A DNA stretch of 64,000 nt, from NCBI GenBank assembly GCA_004210455.1, contig SEFA01000021.1:22668-86667 (forward strand), written 5' to 3'. Source of the DNA: Rubrivivax sp. Its GTDB lineage: Bacteria; Pseudomonadota; Gammaproteobacteria; Burkholderiales; Burkholderiaceae_C. A program made the position numbers and the translations under genes. Numbering within the stretch: position 1 is the first letter of the stretch; every line of letters begins with the position of its first letter. Below, in pieces: positions 49,859-61,985 of this stretch. The notes below the pieces were generated by a model that was not told the origin of the DNA, searched no databases, and saw nothing but the letters and a program-made list of their open reading frames with translations.

Positions 49859-50812
49859 TTAGCGCCGGGATGATGCCGACGCCATGCGGGCTTTCCCGGA
49901 AGACCGGCCGGAAGCCCTCCCCGCGGCCTGCCGCGCGACGTGATCCAGCGCGGAGTCGAGCACCGACTCCGTCAGCTGCGAACTGGGATCCTCGCGGTAG
50001 CTCGCGTGGATAGGCAGCGGCACCAGGTCGGTGTCGCTGCGCAGCACCCGCAGCGAGGTCCGCTTCGCGAGCTGCTCTGCCACCGCCACCGGCAGCGTGG
50101 CGATGCCGAAGCCGCCTTCCACCAGCTGCACCATGGCCGAGATCGACGAGATCGCATGCACGCGCGGCACCGGGAGGCCCGACTCCTGGAACATCTGCAA
50201 CAGCGCCTGATGCGGCTGCGAGCCGCGCTGGAAAGTCAGCAGGTCGTGGCCCGCCAGGTCCGACAGTCCGTAGCGGCGTCGGGTGTGCAGGTCCGACCGG
50301 CCGACGAAGCCCATGGTCATCGACGCCATCGCCCGGGTGCGCACGCCGCCGGCATCCGCCGCGGGAATCGCCGCGAAGACCAGGTCCTGCGCGCCGCGGC
50401 GCACCTGGTCGACCAGCACGGGCGAGGTTTCCACCGTCAGCTCGAGCTCGAAGTCCGAATTCGCCGCGCGCATCTCCTGCAGCCAGCCGGTGAGCCAGCT
50501 GTGCACCACCGATTCGATCGCGCCGATGCGCAGCACCGTCGGCCGACCCGCGCCGCCGGTGCCGCCCATCTCTTCCTTCACCTGCCGCTGCACATCGAGC
50601 AGCCGCTGCGCCAGCGTCTGGAAGCGCTGGCCAGCGACGGTCAGGCGGAACTGCTTGTCGCGCCGGTCCAGCAGCACGACGCCAAGCTCCTCCTCCAGGG
50701 TCGCGATCCGGCTCGACAGCGCGGACTGCGTGATGTGCAGCTTCTCCGCCGCGCGCGTGATGCTGCGCAGCGAGGCGGCCCAGTGGAAGGCTTCGACAAA
50801 GCGGAGGTTCAT
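49859..50812 (-). CDS. LysR-family regulator of the oxoproline operon
   Basis: A 317-residue LysR protein. The N-terminal HTH is FHWAASLRSITRAAEKLHITQSALSSRI around residues 9-36. The effector domain starts TVLRIGAIESVVHSWLTGWL. The C-terminal ~25 residues are basic and Ser/Arg-rich. It lies directly upstream of the DUF1445-MFS-oxoprolinase genes on the same strand, with two dyads in the 145-nt gap, so it probably activates them. An amtB terminator precedes it, so it has its own promoter. Confidence 0.9.
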   Translation of the reverse strand: MNLRFVEAFHWAASLRSITRAAEKLHITQSALSSRIATLEEELGVVLLDRRDKQFRLTVAGQRFQTLAQRLLDVQRQVKEEMGGTGGAGRPTVLRIGAIESVVHSWLTGWLQEMRAANSDFELELTVETSPVLVDQVRRGAQDLVFAAIPAADAGGVRTRAMASMTMGFVGRSDLHTRRRYGLSDLAGHDLLTFQRGSQPHQALLQMFQESGLPVPRVHAISSISAMVQLVEGGFGIATLPVAVAEQLAKRTSLRVLRSDTDLVPLPIHASYREDPSSQLTESVLDSALDHVARQAAGRASGRSSGKARMASASSRR

Positions 50813-50840
50813 GGCGGCGGATTATGGGGAGCTGCCGACG

Positions 50841-50867
50841 AAAAAAAGCCGCCCCGAAGGGCGGCTT
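50841..50867 (-). terminator. Intrinsic terminator of the amtB operon
   Basis: A 9-bp GC-rich stem (50846-50854 with 50859-50867) has a 4-nt loop and is followed on the minus strand by a run of seven T (50847-50841). It lies 23 nt after the amtB stop. Confidence 0.92.
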
Positions 50868-50890
50868 GAGCATTGCAGGAGATCGAAGTT

Positions 50891-52441
50891 TTACTTGTGA
50901 TACGCGGTTTCGCCGTGCGACGTGATGTCCAGGCCTTCGCGTTCTTCCTCTTCGGAGACGCGCAGACCGATCACCAGGTCGACCACCTTGAAGGCGATCA
51001 CCGAGACCACGCCCGACCACACGATGGTCAGCAGGACGGCCTTGAGCTGCGTGAAGACTTGCGTGCCGATCGAGTAGGCGTCCGGCGCGATGGTCGCGGC
51101 GGTGACCCAGTCGCCGACGGCCGAGGGGCCGCCCAGGCTCGGGCTGTTGAACACGCCGGTCAGCAGTGCGCCGACGATGCCGCCCACGCCGTGGACGCCG
51201 AAGACGTCCAGCGAGTCGTCCGCGCCCAGCAGCTTCTTCAGTCCCGACACGCCCCACAGGCAGGCGAAGCCGGCGACCAGGCCGATCACCAGACCGCCGC
51301 CGATGCCGACGTTGCCGGCGGCCGGGGTGATGGCGACCAGGCCGGCCACGGCACCCGAGGCGGCACCCAGCATCGAGGCCTTGCCCTTGAGCAGCGCTTC
51401 ACCGACGCACCAGGCCAGCACCGCGGCAGCGGTGGCGAACAGCGTGTTGATGAAGGCCAGCGCGGCGAAGCCGTTGGCTTCCAGCGCGGAGCCGGCATTG
51501 AAGCCGAACCAGCCCACCCACAGCAGCGAGGCACCGACCATGGTCAGCGTCAGGCTGTGCGGCGTGAAGGCTTCCTTGCCGTAGCCGATGCGCTTGCCGA
51601 CCATGAAGGCACCGACGATGCCCGCGACGGCGGCGTTGATGTGCACCACGGTGCCGCCGGCGAAGTCCAGCGCGCCCCACTGCCAGATCAGGCCGGCCTT
51701 GCTGTTCATCTCATCGACCACGGCGGCCGAGGCGTAGGCGTCCGGACCCATCCAGAACCAGACCATGTGGGCCATCGGCGTGTAGCTGAAGGTGAACCAC
51801 AGGACCATGAAGAGCAGGACCGCGCTGAACTTGATGCGTTCGGCGAAGGCGCCGACGATCAGGCAGCAGGTGATGCCGGCGAAGGTCGCCTGGAAGGCAG
51901 CGAAGACGATCTCGGGGATGTAGACGCCCTTGCTGAAGGTCGCGCCCGGCGCGAAGGTGCCGGCGACGTTGTCCCAGACGCCCTTCATGAACAGCCGGTC
52001 GAAGCCGCCGATGAACTTGTTGCCCTCGGTGAACGCCAGGCTGTAGCCGTACAGGGCCCACAGCACGACGATCAGCGAGAAGGTGACCATCACCTGCATC
52101 AGCACCGACAGCATGTTCTTGCTGCGGACCAGGCCGCCGTAGAACAGGGCAAGACCCGGCACCACCATCATGATCACCAGCATGGTGGAGACCATCATCC
52201 AGGTGGTATCGCCCTTGTTGATGACGGGCGGCGCGGCCGCGGCGGCCGACGCGGCATCAGCGGGGGCCGAGGCGGCAGGGGCTGCGGCATCGGCGACCGG
52301 CGCCGACGGCGCGGGGGCCTGGGCGGTGGTCTCGCTGGCGATGGCGGCTGGCGCGGACGCTGCGTCCTGCGCCATGGCCGCGGGGGCCAGGCTGGTGAAA
52401 GCTGCCGCGGCCAGGGCCAGGCAGGCGAGGAGTTTCTTCAT
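50891..52441 (-). CDS. amtB: Ammonium transporter AmtB
   Basis: A 516-residue Amt/Rh channel. The signal peptide (residues 1-24) is followed by an unusual Ala/Pro/Ser-rich periplasmic linker (about 25-72), then 11 transmembrane helices. The pore twin histidines occur in GGTVVHINAAVAG and VFGVHGVGGIVGA. The Amt signature DFAGGTVVHI is intact. The C-terminal tail (SEEEEREGLDITSHGETAYHK-like) is the GlnK-binding region. It is cotranscribed with glnK (40-nt gap) and ends at a strong terminator. Regulation by sigma-54/NtrC is inferred from the promoter at 53613-53629. Confidence 0.96.
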   Translation of the reverse strand: MKKLLACLALAAAAFTSLAPAAMAQDAASAPAAIASETTAQAPAPSAPVADAAAPAASAPADAASAAAAAPPVINKGDTTWMMVSTMLVIMMVVPGLALFYGGLVRSKNMLSVLMQVMVTFSLIVVLWALYGYSLAFTEGNKFIGGFDRLFMKGVWDNVAGTFAPGATFSKGVYIPEIVFAAFQATFAGITCCLIVGAFAERIKFSAVLLFMVLWFTFSYTPMAHMVWFWMGPDAYASAAVVDEMNSKAGLIWQWGALDFAGGTVVHINAAVAGIVGAFMVGKRIGYGKEAFTPHSLTLTMVGASLLWVGWFGFNAGSALEANGFAALAFINTLFATAAAVLAWCVGEALLKGKASMLGAASGAVAGLVAITPAAGNVGIGGGLVIGLVAGFACLWGVSGLKKLLGADDSLDVFGVHGVGGIVGALLTGVFNSPSLGGPSAVGDWVTAATIAPDAYSIGTQVFTQLKAVLLTIVWSGVVSVIAFKVVDLVIGLRVSEEEEREGLDITSHGETAYHK

Positions 52442-52481
52442 GTTGCGGACTCTTTTCGTTGGGTCTTGGGGAACGTCGTGC

Positions 52482-53553
<1,072 letters not shown>

Positions 53554-53612
53554 GCGCGGGGACTCCTGATTGTTTGGGGCGACTCTGGGCGACTGCTTTC
53601 CGGACGAGGCTT

Positions 53613-53629
53613 TGCAGCTTTTGTGCCAA
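53613..53629 (-). promoter_or_regulatory. Sigma-54 (-24/-12) promoter of the TorF-glnK-amtB operon
   Basis: On the minus strand TTGGCAC (53629-53623) and CTGCA (53617-53613) match the -24/-12 consensus YTGGCAC-N5-TTGCW with one mismatch in the TTGCW element. The spacing is correct and it lies 60 bp before the first ATG. Confidence 0.75.
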
Positions 53630-53725
53630 GCGGTCCCGGGCGACGCCGTTCCCCCATGAAGGGGCCCCATTCCGGCTCACATCGCCACGAACGGTTGCCG
53701 ATCACGCCCCGTCCCGCGTCGAGGC

Positions 53726-53740
53726 GCACCAAATGCATGC
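53726..53740. promoter_or_regulatory. Candidate NtrC binding site
   Basis: GCACC-N5-CATGC matches one arm of GCACC-N5-GGTGC perfectly and the other at 3 of 5. It lies about 100 bp upstream of the sigma-54 promoter, the usual enhancer distance. Confidence 0.45.
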
Positions 53741-53852
53741 ACAAGCGGGGGAGTGGTTAACCCTGGAAACGCCCCAACAGGGTGCTGGGCGTGAAATCGT
53801 TCGCCAAGGACACTGCGGAGCTCATGAACCGGATGGGTGCGGAGGAGAGCAG

Positions 53853-54047
53853 ATGTCAGGCGACGGGGCGAACGGCAAATCGAGCAACGGGACGAGCGGC
53901 GGGGCGCGCGCCCGTCTCTGCTTTCGAGCGCTGTCCCTGTGTCTCGCGGCCTTGGTGCTGGTGCTGGTCGCCATGAACCTGCACGAATTATTCAAGGCTG
54001 AGACAGACACCCTCGAGACGATGCTCAAAGGCCTGTCCAAGCGCTGA
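53853..54047 (+). CDS. Small single-helix membrane protein
   Basis: A 64-residue protein with a strong GGAGGAG ribosome binding site 6 nt before the ATG. Residues 1-20 are Gly/Ser/Asn-rich, a membrane helix spans about 22-42 (LCFRALSLCLAALVLVLVAM), and the C-terminal 20 residues are charged (HELFKAETDTLETMLKGLSKR). Not recognised. It precedes comM by 16 nt on the same strand, in the place where many relatives carry a small ubiquinone accessory-factor gene (from memory), but this protein does not look like UbiK. A competing GTG frame at 53782 lacks a good site. Confidence 0.6.
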   Translation: MSGDGANGKSSNGTSGGARARLCFRALSLCLAALVLVLVAMNLHELFKAETDTLETMLKGLSKR

Positions 54048-54063
54048 GGCGAAGCGACGTCTC

Positions 54064-55587
54064 ATGGCGATGTCCCTGTCCATCATCCATAGCCGCGCGC
54101 TCGACGGCCTCTCGGCTGCGGCGGTCGAGGTGGAAGTCCACCTGGCCAACGGCCTGCCCAGCTTCACGCTGGTGGGGCTCGCGGACCTGGAGGTGAAGGA
54201 ATCCCGCGAGCGCGTACGCGCCGCGCTGCAGAGCAGTGGTCTGGAGTTCCCGGCGAACAAGCGGATCACTGTCAATCTGTCGCCAGCCGACCTGCCGAAG
54301 GAAGGGGCGCGCTTCGACCTTCCGATTGCGCTGGGGTTGCTCGCCGCGAGCGGCCAGATCGACGCAGACATGCTCGCCAACATCGAATGCGCCGGCGAAC
54401 TCGGCCTGTCCGGCGAACTGCGACCGATCAAGGGCGCCTTGGCGATGGCGCTCGCGTTGCGTGCTGCGAAGCTGGACCGGGCACTGGTCCTGCCGCGCGG
54501 CTGCGCCGACGAGGCGGCGCTGGTGCAAGGCCTGGTGGTCCGGGAGGCGGCGCATCTGCTCGACCTGGTGAATGCGTTGCAGCCGAACAGCGAATCGCCG
54601 CTGCCGCGCGTGCAGCGCGATCCGCCGCCGCGCGGCGAAACGCCGCTCGACCTGCGCGACATCAAGGGCCAGTCAGGACCGAAGCGGGCCTTGGAGATCG
54701 CCGCGGCGGGCGGTTTGAGCATCTTGCTGGTCGGCCCTCCTGGCACCGGCAAGTCGATGCTGGCGCAGCGGCTGCCGACGCTGCTGCCGCCGCTGTCGGA
54801 ATCGGAGGCGCTGGAATCCGCCGCGCTGCTCAGCGCCAACGGGCAGTTCCGCCCGTCCATGTGGGCGCAGCGCGCTTTCCGGGCCCCGCATCACAGCGCC
54901 TCGTCCGCCGCCATGATCGGTGGAGGATCGCCGCCTCGGCCCGGCGAGATCACGCTCGCGCAACACGGGGTGCTGTTCCTCGACGAGTTGCCCGAGTTCC
55001 AGCGGATGTCGCTGGAAGCGTTGCGCGAGCCGCTCGAAACCGGTCGCGTGCACATCTCGCGCTCGGCCCATCAAGCAGAGTTCCCCGCGCGCTTCCAGCT
55101 GGTTGCCGCCATGAACCCCTGCCCCTGCGGACATCTCGGCAATCCGACCAAGGCGTGCCGATGTTCGCCGGACCAGGTCACGCGATATCAGAACCGGTTG
55201 TCGGGACCGCTGCTCGATCGCATCGATCTGACGGTGGAGGTGCCGGTGCTGCCTCCGACCATCCTGTCGGCCGCCGCGGACGGCGAGACCAGCGCCGCGG
55301 TCGCCGCCCGCGTCGCCGCAGCGCGCGAGCGCGCCGTCAGGCGCCAAGGATGCTCGAATGCCATGCTGGCGGCCGGGCAACTCGACGGGCATCTGGGCAT
55401 GTCGCCGGAGGGCGAGGCCATGCTCCATCGCGCGGCAGCCCGGCTGGCCTGGTCAGCGCGCAGCTTCCACCGCGTGCTGCGCATCGCACGTACCGTCGCC
55501 GACCTGGCCGACAGCGACGTCATCACGGCCTTGCATGTCTCCGAAGCGATCCAGTGGCGCCGGGCGCTGCCGGGGCGCAACGACTGA
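54064..55587 (+). CDS. comM: YifB/ComM-family Mg chelatase-like AAA+ ATPase
   Basis: A 507-residue AAA+ helicase-like protein. ComM drives branch migration during natural transformation. The N-terminal Lon-like ChlI domain (residues 1-170) contains RVRAALQSSGLEFPANKRITVNLSPADLPKEG. The AAA domain has Walker A LVGPPGTGKSM near 222-232 and Walker B VLFLDELPEF near 303-312. A zinc-type CPCGH...CRCSP segment near 350-368 and the Mg_chelatase C domain follow. Full length, so the cell may be transformable (inference). Confidence 0.95.
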   Translation: MAMSLSIIHSRALDGLSAAAVEVEVHLANGLPSFTLVGLADLEVKESRERVRAALQSSGLEFPANKRITVNLSPADLPKEGARFDLPIALGLLAASGQIDADMLANIECAGELGLSGELRPIKGALAMALALRAAKLDRALVLPRGCADEAALVQGLVVREAAHLLDLVNALQPNSESPLPRVQRDPPPRGETPLDLRDIKGQSGPKRALEIAAAGGLSILLVGPPGTGKSMLAQRLPTLLPPLSESEALESAALLSANGQFRPSMWAQRAFRAPHHSASSAAMIGGGSPPRPGEITLAQHGVLFLDELPEFQRMSLEALREPLETGRVHISRSAHQAEFPARFQLVAAMNPCPCGHLGNPTKACRCSPDQVTRYQNRLSGPLLDRIDLTVEVPVLPPTILSAAADGETSAAVAARVAAARERAVRRQGCSNAMLAAGQLDGHLGMSPEGEAMLHRAAARLAWSARSFHRVLRIARTVADLADSDVITALHVSEAIQWRRALPGRND

Positions 55588-55622
55588 CCCTCGCGTCCGC
55601 AGGAGGGAGTCCGTCCAGAAAC

Positions 55623-55649
55623 GACAACGCCGGCATCGCCGGCGTTGTC
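55623..55649. terminator. Hairpin between convergent comM and glycine-zipper gene
   Basis: A perfect 11-bp stem (55623-55633 with 55639-55649) with a 5-nt loop lies 36 nt after the comM stop and 29 nt after the convergent gene's stop. No T tract on either side; likely bidirectional but weak. Confidence 0.5.
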
Positions 55650-55677
55650 GATGAGCGCACGCGAAACCGCGCCGCGC

Positions 55678-56343
55678 TTATTGGCGGATCAGCTGACCTT
55701 CGCTGGCGCGCACGACGTCGCCGCTCTGCACGCCCGGGTCGTGGCTGAAGGTCATCGTGCGGTTGCTCTGGTCGGCGTTGCGCATCTTGACCACCCACAC
55801 GGTCGTGCTGCGCTGGCGCTTCTCGATCTCGTTGCCGGCATAGCCGCCCGCGACCGCGCCGCCCACCGTGGCGATCTTCTTGCCCGTGCCGCCGCCGACC
55901 GCGCTGCCCAGCAGGCCGCCGACCACCGCGCCGCCGACGACGCCGATGCCGGTGCCCTGGCCTTGGCGGGCCTCGGTATGGACCGACAGCACCGTGGCGC
56001 AGGCCGAGCAGATGCGGGATTCCGACTGCGCGGAGCCGGACGATCCGTTGTTGTCGGCGGAGCCGGTCGAGCCGACATCGCGCGGCGCCTGCTGCGCCAC
56101 GCGGCGCGGCTCATTGGTCGAGCGCTGGACGGCATCGTCGCCGGAACGACGGGCCGCGCGGGACTCGTCCGCGGCGTTGGCGCCGTTGCGGTCGACCACG
56201 TTGCCCTGCTGCTCGGTCGCCGCGATCGGCGAGTCGGGCATCGACGGCGCCGCTTGACGCCCCGCGAAGAAGGCCGCCACGACCAGCACGGTCGCTCCCA
56301 CGGCCCCGGCCGCGATCTTCTGATTGGTATTCATCGCCATCAT
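55678..56343 (-). CDS. Glycine-zipper 2TM-domain protein
   Basis: A 221-residue envelope protein with an N-terminal membrane anchor or uncleaved signal (AAGAVGATVLVVAAFFAG, about residues 11-28) and a Ser/Asn/Gln-rich linker. The glycine-zipper 2TM domain is GIGVVGGAVVGGLLGSAVGGG (about 130-150) plus GGAVAGGYAGNEIEK. The C-terminal domain (VWVVKMRNADQSNRTMTF) resembles the SlyB/RcsF-type small outer-membrane proteins. ATG 56343 follows GAGGTG; ATG 56340 or 56334 would also serve. There is no lipobox cysteine. Envelope integrity role is inferred. Confidence 0.8.
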   Translation of the reverse strand: MMAMNTNQKIAAGAVGATVLVVAAFFAGRQAAPSMPDSPIAATEQQGNVVDRNGANAADESRAARRSGDDAVQRSTNEPRRVAQQAPRDVGSTGSADNNGSSGSAQSESRICSACATVLSVHTEARQGQGTGIGVVGGAVVGGLLGSAVGGGTGKKIATVGGAVAGGYAGNEIEKRQRSTTVWVVKMRNADQSNRTMTFSHDPGVQSGDVVRASEGQLIRQ

Positions 56344-56443
56344 TCACCTCTTATGGTTTTCCCCTAGCAACGGGGGATGGGCGAAGAATGCCACGCTGTT
56401 ACAAGTCGCGGGGCGCGAAAACTGTCCCGTTTGTAAAGGGGTG

Positions 56444-56470
56444 AAACGCGGCCTGTAGGACAAGGCCGCG
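56444..56470 (-). terminator. Candidate terminator after metH2
   Basis: A 7-bp GC-rich stem (56447-56453 with 56464-56470) with a 10-nt loop is followed on the minus strand by TTTC. It lies 28 nt after the metH2 stop. The remaining gap to 56344 shows nothing else. Confidence 0.5.
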
Positions 56471-56497
56471 TGATTCGGTTTTCGTTGCGCGGACGCC

Positions 56498-59269
<2,772 letters not shown>

Positions 59270-59326
59270 GGCGGCGGCGCTTTTCGAAGCTGGACGTGAG
59301 CTGGAACGAAAGACGGGGCCGCGCAA

Positions 59327-59360
59327 CTCACCGCAACCCCGCGGAACGCGGGTCGGTGAG
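59327..59360 (-). promoter_or_regulatory. Alternative hairpin, candidate riboswitch expression platform
   Basis: A 7-bp outer stem (59327-59333 with 59354-59360) and a GC-rich inner stem (59338-59343 with 59347-59352) form a hairpin. Its outer 5' arm uses the last bases of the SAH aptamer (59355-59360), so it competes with aptamer closing. No T run follows, so control may be translational or Rho-linked. Confidence 0.5.
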
Positions 59361-59452
59361 CGCCGTTGTGAGGCGGTGTCCGGGAGTCCGACACCGCCGT
59401 TCCGAGCCTGGCGGGCACCCGGGTGACGGGACCTGTCGCAACGCTCCTCGGA
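59355..59452 (-). ncRNA. SAH (S-adenosylhomocysteine) riboswitch
   Basis: Reading leftward from 59452, the RNA contains the family's 5' core CCGAGGAGCGTTGCGAC, the central CCCGCCAGGCTCGGA, a variable hairpin (GGTGTC...GACACC), and the closing CAACGGCGCTCACC. The 5' GAGCGTTG and 3' CAACGGCGCTC pair as P1, and CCGAG with CTCGG as the inner helix. SAH riboswitches lie upstream of ahcY/metH genes in beta- and gammaproteobacteria and turn genes on when SAH accumulates. The metH2 ATG is 86 nt downstream. Confidence 0.92.
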
Positions 59453-59509
59453 AACCACCGCCACCGCAGGGACGCGGGTGCGGCCTTGCTGGGAGCGGGA
59501 ACAGCGTGC

Positions 59510-59515
59510 ATTCTA
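59510..59515 (-). promoter_or_regulatory. Candidate -10 box for riboswitch-metH2 transcript
   Basis: TAGAAT (5 of 6) would start transcription near 59503, giving about a 50-nt lead before the riboswitch core. The -35 region is weak. The rest of 59453-59653 is the shared upstream region with the divergent HD-type gene. Confidence 0.4.
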
Positions 59516-59653
59516 CCGATCCGGCCCTGGTTTGTTCGTGCCGTAATGCCTTGCACTGCCCGCCGCGCCCCTATCCTCGCCGGCGCGACGACGCAGAGCG
59601 CCGCACAACGACACAACAACGACAAGACGACGACACGTCGAAGGGAAGGCACC

Positions 59654-60859
59654 GTGGATCTGGTCCAACTTCCACCCAACAGCCTGCGCGTGGGACAGGT
59701 GTTGACGTTCTCGCTGCGGGACGCGGCGGGGCATCTGCTGTTCGCCTCCGGGCATCCGCTGCCCGACACACCGCAGGTCCGCGACCTGCTGGCCCGCGGC
59801 CCGTTCGTGCAGGCGCACGAGACGCGCGAGTACCAGCGCGCCCTGGCCCACAAGCTCGACACGATGATGCTGCAGGGCGCGTCGATGTCGGCGCTGGCCA
59901 GCGCGACCGCCGAGTACAAGCCCACCCGACCCATGCCCGTGCCGCAGCAGACGGTGCCGGCGCACACCGCCATCTGGGCCGACCTGCAATGGCATGCGCA
60001 GCAGGTGTTGCGCGATCCGCGCCGGCCGGACTTCCTGATGCGCCTGACCGAGCTCCTCGACAAGGTGGTGACCCGGCTCACGCAGCAGCCGGACGCCTCC
60101 CTGGCGATGCTGGTGCACGACGCCGGCCAGGAGCCGCTGCAGTACATCGCGCGGCATGCGCTGCTGTCGCTGGCGCTGGTCGAGATGACCACCCGCCAGC
60201 TCGGCTGGGGCGAGGGCCGCCGGCGCACGCTCGGACTGGCGGCGCTGACGATGAACCTGGACAGCGGCGCGCAGCAGGATCAGCACGCGCTGCGGCCGGA
60301 AGCGATCGGGGACATGCAGCGCGAACAGCTCGCCGGCCACGGTGATCGCGCGGCGGAGACGCTGCTGTCGATCGGCGTCGACGACGACGATTGGCTGACC
60401 GCCGTGCGCCTTCACCACGACGCCGGGCCCGGGCCGCTGGCCGGCCGTTCCGACGGCGAGCTGATGGCGCGCCTGCTGCGGCGCGCCGACGTCTACGGCG
60501 CGCGGCTGAGTCCGCGGCGCAGCCGCCGGCCGCTGTCAGCGGCGCAGGCGGCGCGAGCGGTCTACCTCGACGAGCTCCAGCAACCCGACGAAGCCGGTGC
60601 TGCGCTGATCAAGGCGATCGGGCTCTACCCGCCGGGCTCGCTGGTGCGGCTGGCCAACGGCGAGGAAGGCATGGTGCTCAAGCGCGGCCACAGCGCCAAC
60701 GCGCCGACGGTGGCTTCACTGCTCGGCCGCAGCGGTACGCCGCTGACCACGCCGGTGCTGCGCGACACGCGCCTGCAGGCCCAGGCCATCATCGCCAGCC
60801 TCGCGCCGCATGAGATCCGGCTGCGCATCAACATGGACGCGATGTTGAAGCTGTATTGA
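59654..60859 (+). CDS. Degenerate HD-GYP-like protein
   Basis: A 401-residue protein starting at GTG 59654 after AAGGGAAGG. Residues 1-40 resemble the small N-terminal domain of HD-GYP proteins (LRVGQVLTFSLRDAAGHLL). A central helical part follows the HD-GYP layout: ARHALLSLAL, then TMNL where HD-x-GK should be, HGDRAAETLL, RLHHDAG, and DVYGARLSPRRSRRPL. Thus some metal ligands remain but the HD dyad and the GYP motif are missing. It is likely a non-catalytic sensor or c-di-GMP-related protein (inference). It is inverted between the two metH halves. Confidence 0.65.
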   Translation: MDLVQLPPNSLRVGQVLTFSLRDAAGHLLFASGHPLPDTPQVRDLLARGPFVQAHETREYQRALAHKLDTMMLQGASMSALASATAEYKPTRPMPVPQQTVPAHTAIWADLQWHAQQVLRDPRRPDFLMRLTELLDKVVTRLTQQPDASLAMLVHDAGQEPLQYIARHALLSLALVEMTTRQLGWGEGRRRTLGLAALTMNLDSGAQQDQHALRPEAIGDMQREQLAGHGDRAAETLLSIGVDDDDWLTAVRLHHDAGPGPLAGRSDGELMARLLRRADVYGARLSPRRSRRPLSAAQAARAVYLDELQQPDEAGAALIKAIGLYPPGSLVRLANGEEGMVLKRGHSANAPTVASLLGRSGTPLTTPVLRDTRLQAQAIIASLAPHEIRLRINMDAMLKLY

Positions 60860-60862
60860 GGC

Positions 60863-61945
60863 TCAGGCCTCTTCGGCTTGCGCGACCAGCCCGCTGAACA
60901 GCCTGCTGCCCCAGCGGCGCGGCTGGTAGGCGGAGACCTTCTGCGCGATCGCGCGGATGTGGTCCGGCGTCGTGCCGCAGCAACCGCCCGCGATGTTCAG
61001 GAAGCCTGCGGCAGCGAACTCGCCGACCAGGCGGCCGGTGACGTCCGGCGTCTCGTCGAAGCCGGTGTCGCTCATCGGGTTGGGCAGGCCGGCGTTGGGA
61101 TAGCAGGAGATCGGCGTGTCGCCGGCCGCCTTCGAGAGTTCCTCGATGTAGGGCCGCATCAGCGCCGCGCCCAACGCGCAGTTCAGGCCGATCGCGATCG
61201 GCTGCGCATGCCGCACCGAGTGCCAGAACGCCGTCACCGTCTGCCCCGACAGGATGCGCCCGGACGCGTCGGTCACCGTGCCGGAGATGATCACCGGCAG
61301 GCGTTCGCCGGTGTCGTCCATCAGTTCGTCGACGGCGAAGATCGCCGCCTTGGCGTTCAGCGTGTCGAAGATGGTCTCGATCAGGAACAGGTCGACGCCG
61401 CCTTCGAGCATCGCCTTGGCCTGCTCGTAATACGCCTTGCGCAGGGTGTCGAAGTCGACGTTGCGGGCGCCGGGGTCGTTGACGTCCGGGCTGATCGACG
61501 CCGTGCGCGGCGTCGGGCCGAGCGCGCCCGCCGCGAAGCGCGGCTTGTCCGGCGTACTGAACGCGTCGCAGGCCCGGCGGGCCAGCCGCGCGGCGGCGAC
61601 GTTCATCTCGTAGGCGTAGTCCTGCAGGCCGTAGTCCTCCTGCGCGACGGTGGTCGTGCCGAAGGTGTTGGTCTCGATGATGTCGGCGCCGGCGTCCAGG
61701 TACTGGCGATGGATCTCGCTGATGACGTCGGGGCGGGTCAGCACCAGCAGGTCGTTGTTGCCCTTGAGGTCCTTGGGATGATCGGCGAAGCGCTCGCCGC
61801 GGAAGTCGGCTTCCGTCAGCTTGTAGCGCTGGATCATCGTGCCCATCGCGCCGTCCAGGACGGCGATGCGCTGCGCCAGGATGGCGGGCAAGGCGGCACC
61901 GCGGGTGTAGGCGACGGCGGGACGGGCGGAAGTCGGGGCGTTCAT
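60863..61945 (-). CDS. metH: Methionine synthase N-terminal part (homocysteine methyltransferase)
   Basis: A 360-residue homocysteine-binding barrel, the first module of MetH. It contains [15 protein letters not shown] near residues 29-43, [17 protein letters not shown] near 90-106, the zinc ligand GLNCALGA near 253-260 and the zinc pair [10 protein letters not shown] near 317-326. It supplies the homocysteine zinc site that works with the B12 protein at 56498-59269. It lies 40 nt after the DUF4197 gene on the same strand and ends 3 nt from the convergent HD-like gene. No riboswitch precedes it. Confidence 0.95.
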   Translation of the reverse strand: MNAPTSARPAVAYTRGAALPAILAQRIAVLDGAMGTMIQRYKLTEADFRGERFADHPKDLKGNNDLLVLTRPDVISEIHRQYLDAGADIIETNTFGTTTVAQEDYGLQDYAYEMNVAAARLARRACDAFSTPDKPRFAAGALGPTPRTASISPDVNDPGARNVDFDTLRKAYYEQAKAMLEGGVDLFLIETIFDTLNAKAAIFAVDELMDDTGERLPVIISGTVTDASGRILSGQTVTAFWHSVRHAQPIAIGLNCALGAALMRPYIEELSKAAGDTPISCYPNAGLPNPMSDTGFDETPDVTGRLVGEFAAAGFLNIAGGCCGTTPDHIRAIAQKVSAYQPRRWGSRLFSGLVAQAEEA

Positions 61946-61985
61946 GGGACCCGATTGTAGGAAGCCCCGTCCCGCCCCACCGTTC

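Noticed and set aside
53782..53976. GTG-started 64-codon frame overlapping the small membrane protein
   Set aside because: No ribosome site and Cys/Trp-rich end; the ATG at 53853 has GGAGGAG.
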